Under the pieces are notes generated by a model, which saw only the letters and a list, made by a program, of their open reading frames with translations, was not told the DNA's origin and did not search any database. A stretch of DNA of 64,000 bases from Arachnopeziza araneosa (taxonomy: Eukaryota; Ascomycota; Leotiomycetes; Helotiales; Arachnopezizaceae): positions 62,001 through 126,000 of the forward strand of contig QYAI01000020.1 in NCBI GenBank assembly GCA_003988855.1, in the 5' to 3' direction. The translations under genes and the position numbers were made by a program. Below are positions 55,751 through 64,000 of this stretch, one piece after another; the first letter of the stretch is position 1; every line of letters begins with the position of its first letter.

Positions 55751-58714
55751 ATGAGCAATATGGCGCTATTAGAGTCTCCCGAGAATCAAATCAATGATCC
55801 AATATTTGATAGATATGAGGACGACCCGGGTGACCTATCAAGTGAGGACGCTAGCGCTACACCGATTTCCGAATTCTCACCGTCAGAAAGTCCTAGATTT
55901 GCTTTCGACACGTTTCCCCAAAGGAAATTAAAGGCTCATAAATTAGCAGCTTCGTTGTCTCTCCAAGAGCAGGTACATACAATTCCACAAGGTATGGTAA
56001 ATTATACTGATATGGGATAGGTTTCTTTGCTGACAGCGGCGGACTTTTGGAGATCGAAATCAATACCGGAGAAGGGAATTCCTGCCTTTAAGACAAGCGA
56101 TGGACCAAATGGTGCCCGTGGAGCCACTTTCAAAGCTGGAACAAAGGTATAACTCTCTATTTTTGACGACTAAATGACTAACCCAATCCAGGCAGCGTTA
56201 TTTCCATGTGGGGTTTCACTGGCATCGACTTGGAATAGAGACCTTCTATTTGAGGTCGGAGAGCATTTGGCTAAAGAAGCCAAGGCCCGCTCCGCGCAGG
56301 TCCTTTTAGCACCAACTGTGTGTTTACACCGTGGACCTCTAGGAGGAAGAAACTTTGAATCCTTCTCAGAAGATCCCCTCCTGACCGGCAAGCTTGCGGC
56401 ATCCTATATCAACGGCCTACAGCGCCGAGGTGTCTCTGCAGCCATCAAGCGTGGGTTCTTTTCAAGACCTTCATCCAGTATAATTGCTAAGGTTCTTCTT
56501 TTAGACTTCGCTGTCAACGAGCAAGAGACTGAGAGACTCAAAATAAACTCGATTGTGGATGAAAGATCTCTCCGAGAACTTTATCTTCGACCTTTTGAGA
56601 TTGCCATTCGAGAAGCCAACCCATGGGCAGTCATGTCATCATACAATCTAATCAATGGAGTGCATGCCGATATGAACACTCACACTTTGCAGGATATCCT
56701 GAGGGGAGAATGGCGATATGATGGGTAAGTGTCCACGTCAGCAAGACTAGAGTACTACTAATGCTCAAAAAGCATGGTGATGTCCGACTGGGGCGGAACG
56801 AACTCTGTTGTCGAGTCTATTGACAGAGGTTGTGATATTGAAATGCCGGCTTCTACGCGATGGCGTGGCGAGAAAGCTATTGACGCGGTGAAAGGTGGAG
56901 AGTTAAGAAGGGAAGCAGTTGAACAAGCTGCAGCTAATGTTCTGCGGCTGGTTGAGCGCACAAAGAAGGGCGACATGTCTACAGAGCTTCCTGAACGAGA
57001 AGAGAATCGAGCCGAGACACGCCGGTTGATTCGAAACGCTGGAGTCGAAGGATTGGTTCTTCTTAAGAACGAACACAATGTGCTCCCCATTAAGCCCTTC
57101 CAAACGAGAATTGCTATCATTGGTCCCAATGCCAATCGAGCCATTGCAGGGGGCGGAGGTAGTGCCAGTCTCAATCCTTACTACAATACCATTCCTTTAG
57201 AAAGCATCAAAGCTGTTCCTCGGCGACAGGTAAATTTTGCACAAGGTTGTCTCACTTACAAATGGCTACCACTAGCTGCAGATTATTGTACGACAGAAAA
57301 TGGAGAACGAGGTGTTAGCCTAGAATTCTTCATTGGCGACAAGTTTGAAGGCTCTCCAAAAATCATTCAGCACCGAACCAATACTAACTTATTTCTCTGG
57401 GATTCGGTTCCTCTCGAAGTAGGAGATGTATGGTCTTGTCGAGCCAAAATGATTATCACTCCAAAAACGACTGGCCAACACACCATAAGTTTCTCAAGCG
57501 TCGGACCTGGACGCCTTCTTGTAAATGGCGAGATCAAGGTTGATGTTTGGAACTGGACCGAAAAAGGAGAGGCAATTTTCAATGACTCGCAACAAGTTTT
57601 GTTTGATATGGACCTAGAAGTAAATAAACCCATCATTTTGGTGGCAGAAATGACGAACGAAATACGCCCCATCTCCCGACAAGCAACTGAAAACCGCACT
57701 CACGGCTATGGGGGTATTCGTGTTGGCTACAAAGAAGAAGATAAGAAAAATTATCTTCAAGAGGCAGTTGATGCAGCAAAGTCATCAGATGTCGCTGTTG
57801 TCATTGTTGGATTAGATGAAGAGTGGGAGTCGGAAGGATACGATAGGAAAACGATGGCGCTGCCAAAAAATGGGAGTCAAGATCGCCTCATTGAAGCGAT
57901 TCTCAAAGCCAATTCCAAAACTATAGTAGTGAATCAGTCAGGTTCGCCGGTCACGATGCCCTGGGCTGATCGTGTGCCTGCGATTATACAAGGATGGTAT
58001 CAAGGTCAAGAAGCTGGAAATGCCTTGGCTGATGTATTATTTGGCTTCGAGAATCCGAGTGGAAAGCTTCCAGTAAGTGGTGACCACGAGGAGAGGGTTC
58101 AACACTGACAAGTACAGACAACATTCCCACGGAAACTCGAAGATAACCCAACATACGGTAATTGGCCTGGAGAGAATTTGGAAGTCAAGTATGAAGAAGG
58201 TCTCTTCATCGGCTACCGTCACTACGAAAAACGGTCCATTACGCCCCTATTCCCCTTTGGCCACGGCCTCTCTTACACAAACTTCACTTACGGCAAGCCT
58301 GCGATGAGCCGAAAAGTCCTTTCAGAAGGCGATCGAATAACGATCTCCATTCCAATCACAAACAGCGGCAGAGTCTTTGGCGCAGAAATTGTGCAAGCAT
58401 ACATCCATGACGAGACTTCTCGTCTAGAGCGACCAGAAAAAGAGCTCCAGGCCTTTGATAAAGTGTTCTTAAGACCAGGAGAGACAAAAAATGCTCTACT
58501 AACTCTGGATAAGTATTCGGTTGGATATTATGATACGGATTTAAGGGCGTGGATTGCAGAACAGGGTAGATTTCAGGTGTTGATTGGAGCGAGCTCGGTG
58601 GATTTGAGGTACGTATTTTCGATGAAATATGGGGGGGGGGCTTTAGACTGACTGGTGCTATTCAGGAGACAATGCGTATTTGAGGTGAAGCAGTCGTTTA
58701 CTTGGCTTTTCTAA
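55751..58714 (+). CDS. Intracellular GH3 beta-glucosidase with PA14 insert
   Basis: Seven exons (55751-55972, 56021-56146, 56192-56450, 56505-56724, 56773-58072, 58118-58608, 58666-58714) give 888 residues. No signal peptide, so a cytosolic enzyme is likely. The GH3 N-terminal barrel has SDGPNGARG, NFESFSEDPLLTG, the KHFAVNE motif (K202-H203) and the nucleophile Asp281 in VMSDWGGTNS. A PA14-like beta domain (about 395-560) interrupts the second domain, and a fibronectin-III-like C-terminal domain includes PLFPFGHGLSYTNF. It should release glucose from beta-glucosides such as cellobiose or plant glycosides. The third intron (54 bp) is in frame and stop-free. The last exon is short (49 bp). Confidence 0.93.
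58631..58640 (+). repeat. Homopolymer G10 in the last GH3 intron
   Basis: Ten guanines inside the 57 bp final intron, 22 bases after the donor. Prone to length variation. Confidence 0.9.
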
Positions 58715-59617
58715 TGGTGTTGATAAATAAAGGGTGGCGTTCTTGGTAGAAAAATGGTTATTATAATATAATTACTTCCATGTCGCCATGAGGAGACTGA
58801 TATCTGGACAAGGAGAAACGAATCGAATCTTGCAAAACTATTCAAAGTATCGCTTTTGGTCATTGTTATGCTGAAATATTGTATTCCTGTAAATTCTCTG
58901 CAAAGGAACAAGGCATAAGACTTCAAAAGCCCACCTGGTGGCCTCTCAATATTCACCTATCAGGTAACTAAGTAGCATGAGCCATATCACCTGCAATCTG
59001 GAAAGATAAATTTAGAAATTCTATGAGACTTCAGATCCCTGATCACCTTAGCGTTTCATGCCAAGCACTATATAGTTTGACCCAGTTGATTATCTCCGCA
59101 ACCAGAGGGTTTATTCCCAAACGAGATCTCGAATGTTTTCGATATAGTTTACTATATAACTTACAACATCTCTAATACGCAAATACCTTACATTTTAGAT
59201 GAAGTAGAGATTAATTTCTAATTTGTGCTTGGTTCCTCCTCTTGCGATGACTTAGGATGATACCAACAAATCGGGTCATCTCGCTTTCGCCTTCTCTACA
59301 AGCTATTTACTCCATACAATTGAATAAAATCCGAACAGATTTTTTGTATCTCGCACGCCTCCTTTTTCTTCTTAAAGGCTCTCCTGTTAAAGTTCTTTCT
59401 TGCTAGAGCTCTTCACTTTTGCACGGCAATCCTTCTTCTATACTCAATCATCACTTAGAGTCAACGAATTGTGGACGTGTCCATTTTTCTCCGGACAAGA
59501 GCTCTCAAGAATCTAAAAAAACTTGACATCTAAAAGGGTTGAATATAAAATAATTCATCCACTTTGGAGGTAAGTTGCCGCTTGAGACAAAAAGTCCCCA
59601 ACCTATTTTAAGCAAAA
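58715..59617. other. Convergent 3' intergenic region
   Basis: 903 bp, strongly AT-rich, between GH3 and the U-box-like gene stop codons. Nothing recognised. Confidence 0.5.
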
Positions 59618-60930
59618 TCAGCAACTTATGACCGTTGTCAAGGGATCAATCACCTTATGCAAGCATGTAGTATTTGTCACAGCATCCTTTACAGATTCGC
59701 CAATCGTGTAGTCAAAAGGTTGTTTGCTGAAACCATCTCGGGCCGGAATTTTAAAGAGATTGATGGTTTTCTGCTCTGAATTTGGAAGTGTCACAACATA
59801 AGCCAAGAACTCATCCAAAGCTTGTCGACTTGAAGCAGTGTTGACTGTCTGATCTTCTAATAAGATACGCCCTAGCTTGCCAACCCAAACAATTGTCTTT
59901 GGATGAATGCCTTTCTTAAGCTGATCTTGCTGTAGTCGCAAAGGCTTTAGTCGTTGTCCAAGTGGATGCGCGAGAATCATCCGAATGTCCGACTCAGAAA
60001 ACATTTGCTTGCTAAGAGGATTTCGCATGACCCCATCGTTTGACACTATTGCCTGAGCCAACTCGTCCATATCCCATGCATAATTATCTTCGCTGACAAA
60101 AAAGTTTTGTTTTGGAATATGTGCGATCTCATCTCCATACATCGTTTCCGAGTTCACATACTTCTTCTTGAGGAATTCAAGTTCGATTCGAGCAAGTGCT
60201 GATGTGGAAGATTTCTCCATATCTTCTGGTAGAGCAGCGTCTAGAAGTGTTTTCCGCTTCAATAACCTCTCTCGTACAGCGTCCGGCTGAAGTGGTGGGT
60301 CTTGATTTGCCGCCCAAACGACAATCGCCTCAAAATCCACGAATATTAGTTCCTGGCTATTCTCTGGTGTTATCATGATGGTTCTTGCGGTCTCTCTCAC
60401 AGAAAGTGGTTGTGATGCTGCGATGATGGAGCTAATATCACCCTTACTAATTGCCTCAAGATTTGAGATGACCTCCTCGTCTTGAGCGGTTCCTTCCGCT
60501 AAGACACAAAAAGCTTTAAGTTCCTCTTGAAGTAGCCGAGCTTCGAGCTTCAGGGACGTATAATTCACCTCAAGAGACTTTTCAACCGACAGCCAATCTT
60601 TGGACAATTCTTGGGAAGGTTTTTCGTTGGGCTTTTGACTGACCACCTCAGCTTTTCTATTTCCTTTTGCTTTGGCTTTTGTGCTTCCTTTAGTCCTGAG
60701 ATATTGACGCGCAGCTTTATTGTTGGGATCAAGTTGAATTAAAGTTGTAGCAATTCCAGAAGCCATATCTATCAAATATTTTTAGCGAATCATGAAATGC
60801 TTCTAGCGATTTTGGTAGTTATACCTTTGTCTCCAAGCTCTTGCCATACTTCGAGAAGCCTTTCATTTATAATGACACTTGATGGCTGCGCTTCAAGAGC
60901 TTCATAAAGTTCGGCAATGAGATCTGCCAT
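59618..60930 (-). CDS. Unrecognised protein with U-box-like block
   Basis: Two exons (60930-60825 and 60768-59618; intron 54 bp) give 418 residues. The N-terminus (MADLIAELYEALEAQPSSVI and the following helices to about residue 55) resembles a helical repeat of TPR type. A Lys/Ala-rich linker and long helices follow. Near residue 285 comes GVMRNPLSKQMFSESDIRMI, which resembles the entry of a U-box (a conserved Pro between two hydrophobic positions), then a helical tail with a conserved-looking ARDGFSKQPFDYTIG. I recall related uncharacterised fungal proteins of this layout, but no function. E3 ligase activity is only a guess. Divergent from the large gene on the right. Confidence 0.72.
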
Positions 60931-61631
60931 GTTGCCCAGTTCCAGGCTTTATTTAACCATGTGACGAACAATCAAACGAACAGGATAAGTGATGAGAGTC
61001 AAAGTAGGATCTGGTAGAAACTGCACTTCTATTTGCGCAGTCAAGCTCCTTCCACTATTCGTCAATCTCAAATCACCAATGGTATGGCACATCGTTGTAG
61101 AAAAAAAAGCTCGGCTGAGGTGCGTTTCTACCAAGTCATGGCTAAAAATAATCATTTATGATAGCCTTGCAGCTATGCTTCTACAATTGCAGATCGAGAC
61201 GCTCCTGGAAAAGAGATCCTCAAGTCTGCCTTGCCTTGCGGAACCGAAACGCTCTGCATGGTGTCTCTTTGTCGTCTTTCATCCTCTCATCCGATTTGCC
61301 GCCTTCCAAGAAATCAGGCTCCGTGCTATGCAAGTTACATGGACCTTCAACAGTCAGGCTCTCCTGCATCTCCTGCAGTCCCCCACGGACATCGAAGCCA
61401 AGAAACACAAGATTAAATCGGAAACTTCCTCTCACAAGCCGGGGTGTCTTTAGAAAAAGATGTTGACTCGACGGGAGTATCTTGGTATCTTTGCACGTGC
61501 TTCGATTTCTAGCAATAATACCTATTCTCGTTTCAATTTGGGCCATCTGAGCCTCATCTAGAGGTCTTATACACGATATTCCGGAAACTCGGCCTTCAAG
61601 ATAGTTTAGGTCGACATCATCTCTTCGTAGG
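60931..61631. other. Divergent region between two unknown genes
   Basis: 701 bp. Overlapping short open stretches occur on both strands (60989-61453 plus, 61220-61546 minus), none with a motif. Treated as shared promoter. Confidence 0.4.
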
Positions 61632-64000
61632 ATGCGGCGTGCGTGGGAAAAATCGCGTCTCTCATTATCATTGAAAAGTGCAAAAAAGTCCTCGCTTGCG
61701 ATAGAAAATGTTGAGATTCATCCAGAGCAATCAAGCGATCCGGGGACAGTTCAAATTGTCACCCCGAAGGCCAAGGACTGTGAAAAATGGCATTGGGAGG
61801 TCAATAACTATGGTCACATAAGATTACTGGAGTTCCTGTCGACAGGCTACCCCTCCGTTGAGCTTAAGGATGTATTATCACTGAAAGGACCCACTGAAGA
61901 AATTCTCAAGCCATTCGAGACGAATACTATTACTCCTACGATAGAAGTCGACAATATCCTAGGTAGTCTGATCAACGAGCACGGTAGAAGATACCCTCAG
62001 GCAAGAGATTTGGCAGTCCTCGCCTGTTTGGCCAACTTATCTGTTTCTGCGGCCACAGAGCATATGAACACCATTAAGGATATCGTCGACTTTCAGAGAT
62101 ATTTACGATATATTACTCTTGCGTGGCAGCTGAACTCATCGATTGTGCCCGTCAAAGAGTTTCAATGCGCTCAGATCTTGTCGCTCATCATCTATTCCCC
62201 AGAGCATGGTTATAAAAAACTCCGAGACCTAATTCAAATTCTTGAACAGGATGGATCAATGAGATGGATAAGTTTGATGGCAGTTCAGAATGAGTTGGCA
62301 AAGTCTGGCATCGGCCTCTGTCTTCAGACGGAAATGGAATCCTGTCTCGAGCAACAACACCTCATGAGCGCCTTCGGTCTAATTTCGTGGTTGGAAAATG
62401 TTCCAAAATCTCCGGAAAATCACGAAGTCCTCAGTATTTTAGACGAAATTCTACCTTCGTGGCAACAATTGAAACTATGGCGTCCTAACGTTGACCGCAT
62501 CCGTCAATGGGAAAATGGAGATTTCACTGAAATGCAACGGAAAAAGCTCTTGCATATCCTAAATTTGGATGGCCCTGATATCGCTACATATTCCCAAGTG
62601 TCACTTAAGATGGCAGAACCACAGTGCTACGCTCATGTAAAGATCAGACCACAAAACTCAGAAATCTTGGAACATTTTCTCGATCTTTTGTATCGAGCTC
62701 ACCTGATGGGTCAAGGCGCGTTGGGTCTATTCATATACCTATGTGTCGACAACACTGCGGATGAATTTTCATTAGCATTCATTAGCGATGCTATTCAGAT
62801 AGGAGAGGACTCGTACTGTCAAAATCTGCTTCTATGGCATCAGGCTCTGGATCCTCAGCCGAGCTTAGATAGTGAGATTGCTTCTCTAACCCGAGCATTG
62901 GAAATCTTGAATGGTGGGACTATACCAGGGCAACTCCATCCCTCAATCGACAATGTTGCAAAGCGTCTTTGCGATGTTATGAACGCCGTGCAAAAAGTGT
63001 TTTGTGAACAACTGGAGCATGGAACCGGTGAATATATGGGAATGAGGATATTCGAGTTTGGATGTGCCATCCATTCAGCCACTAGCATTCACGGACATTT
63101 GCCACCTACCTTCTTGTTGCGTCTCCAACAATTTCCTCCAGAAGATGTCTTAGAGGCGATATTCAACCAACTTGATGACAATGCACATTCTTCCAGCTCT
63201 CAAGACACTCGCTTTAAGTCGTACCTCACATCAGCACTTGGTGGGCGAGGAGAAATTGAGATTACATCGATGACAAAATCTGGTGTTCAGGAAGAGATCA
63301 AATTTTGGAAACATCCACCTAGTGCTCCGAGAAGAGACCTTGCAAAGAAGATTGGAGCCCTTCCAAGTATAGATTATTCCCTCTACATATCGTGCCTCGT
63401 TGCAATGCTCGAGGAGGATGATTTTTTCATAGGTCAGATGAGCGACATATTTTCTCAGAAAGAAGATGAAGCTTGTGTTCAGCTTCTGAGATATATTGCT
63501 CATCGTCGAAGGTTAAGGCAGTTACGAGACGAATGTTGGCTCTTGCTGCTCTCTGCATTACTCAGGGCTCAAGGACCTACATATCTTCAACGAGTCGCGA
63601 AGTCCATCTCTTTTGATCATTGGATGCAACTAACTGATGATCTAAATCATTCTCTTGCGCCGGTCCTATCAAAGCTTCCACTCTCAGGCACTGAACTGAC
63701 AATTGATATGCTGTCATGGTGGACGACACTTTCTAAAAACCTGGTTGCTGCGCAATTCTTGCTGCAAGATCAAGGCAAAGGTGGTGATCTGACATGGCTT
63801 TACTTTCCACAATCTAAAAATCATATTACGGATCTCTTAAATATTCTAAGTGTAAAAGGAAACATAACGCCTACCCATCGTCATATCGTGTCATACCTTG
63901 CCTCCAACGGCAGTAACGTGGCGATTATAGGCGAAAGCTGTCAGAAAATAAGGGAAACTTCTACTTTCGGCATGGCTGTATGCGAACGCATTTTTGGGAA
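61632..64000 (+). CDS. Large helical protein, partial (runs off the window)
   Basis: Open frame from ATG at 61632 to the window edge, at least 789 residues, with no stop and no intron needed. The start opens MRRAWEKSRLSLSLKSAKKS, a basic amphipathic stretch, and is the first suitable Met. The rest is rich in Leu and in paired helices (for example PQARDLAVLACLANLSVSAA and DECWLLLLSALLRAQGPTYL), suggesting an alpha-solenoid. A tryptophan-rich block KDCEKWHWEVNNYGHIRLLE lies near residue 55. No catalytic motif or nucleotide-binding loop is visible in this part. I do not recognise the family; the missing C-terminus may carry the defining domain. Confidence 0.75.
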   Translation, partial: MRRAWEKSRLSLSLKSAKKSSLAIENVEIHPEQSSDPGTVQIVTPKAKDCEKWHWEVNNYGHIRLLEFLSTGYPSVELKDVLSLKGPTEEILKPFETNTITPTIEVDNILGSLINEHGRRYPQARDLAVLACLANLSVSAATEHMNTIKDIVDFQRYLRYITLAWQLNSSIVPVKEFQCAQILSLIIYSPEHGYKKLRDLIQILEQDGSMRWISLMAVQNELAKSGIGLCLQTEMESCLEQQHLMSAFGLISWLENVPKSPENHEVLSILDEILPSWQQLKLWRPNVDRIRQWENGDFTEMQRKKLLHILNLDGPDIATYSQVSLKMAEPQCYAHVKIRPQNSEILEHFLDLLYRAHLMGQGALGLFIYLCVDNTADEFSLAFISDAIQIGEDSYCQNLLLWHQALDPQPSLDSEIASLTRALEILNGGTIPGQLHPSIDNVAKRLCDVMNAVQKVFCEQLEHGTGEYMGMRIFEFGCAIHSATSIHGHLPPTFLLRLQQFPPEDVLEAIFNQLDDNAHSSSSQDTRFKSYLTSALGGRGEIEITSMTKSGVQEEIKFWKHPPSAPRRDLAKKIGALPSIDYSLYISCLVAMLEEDDFFIGQMSDIFSQKEDEACVQLLRYIAHRRRLRQLRDECWLLLLSALLRAQGPTYLQRVAKSISFDHWMQLTDDLNHSLAPVLSKLPLSGTELTIDMLSWWTTLSKNLVAAQFLLQDQGKGGDLTWLYFPQSKNHITDLLNILSVKGNITPTHRHIVSYLASNGSNVAIIGESCQKIRETSTFGMAVCERIFG

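Noticed and set aside
60989..61546. Possible small gene on either strand between the two right-edge unknown genes
   Set aside because: Frames on both strands are open by chance over the same DNA; joining the minus pieces needs an intron I could not place.

Overview
This 64 kb window is nuclear DNA from a filamentous ascomycete. The evidence is the gene set (NoxA-type NADPH oxidase, fungal myosin-I, CSN7, Pfa4, RGS/Rax1-like protein, COX24/mS38, fungal beta-flanking protein), short introns (mostly 43-70 bp) with fungal splice signals, compact divergent and convergent genes, and long gene-free gaps of 1-4 kb. Protein similarity recalled from memory suggests Leotiomycetes (Helotiales-like), but that placement is an inference. 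I found no transposon, no secondary-metabolite backbone gene, no CRISPR, no tRNA and no rRNA. It looks like ordinary housekeeping chromosome with some regulatory and splicing oddities.

Layout. 0-4 kb: P1B copper ATPase (-). 5-8.3 kb: CSN7 (+), RGS/Rax1-like membrane protein (-), RPL31 (+). 10-13 kb: a divergent pair of cell-cycle genes, the APC/C E2 UBC11/UBE2C (-) and checkpoint kinase CHK1 (+), sharing a promoter with three ACGCGN boxes. 13-18 kb: SprT-like protease (-) and a four-exon F-box protein (-). 19-24 kb: a 989-residue serine-rich protein with C-terminal membrane segments (+) and a Gly/Tyr/Gln-rich beta-flanking protein (-). 25-29 kb: palmitoyltransferase Pfa4 (-) and a 14-TM MFS transporter (+). 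29-39 kb: myosin-I (-) and NADPH oxidase NoxA (+), separated by a 3.8 kb shared upstream region. 39-46 kb: quinone oxidoreductase-like MDR (-), DSK2 ubiquilin (+), mS38/COX24 (+), a Gly/Ser-rich secretory-type protein (-). 46-52 kb: UDP-GlcNAc pyrophosphorylase (-), MUG/TDG-type DNA glycosylase (+), ZRC1-type zinc CDF transporter (-). 53-59 kb: a DUF202 membrane protein rebuilt from four exons (-) and an intracellular GH3 beta-glucosidase with a PA14-like insert (+). 59.6-64 kb: a divergent pair of unrecognised proteins, one with a U-box-like block (-), the other a large helical protein running off the right edge (+).

Functional links. UBC11 and CHK1 act in cell-cycle control. DSK2, CSN7, the F-box protein and UBC11 all belong to ubiquitin/proteasome biology. 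Myosin-I and NoxA both work at the polarised hyphal cortex. UAP1 supplies the chitin precursor.

Exon structures were joined by hand from splice signals, reading phase and family conservation. Several proteins exist only as spliced products. Two introns use GC-AG ends, two introns are in frame and stop-free (so a naive reading would translate them), and the myosin-I start codon appears to sit at the very end of its own exon.
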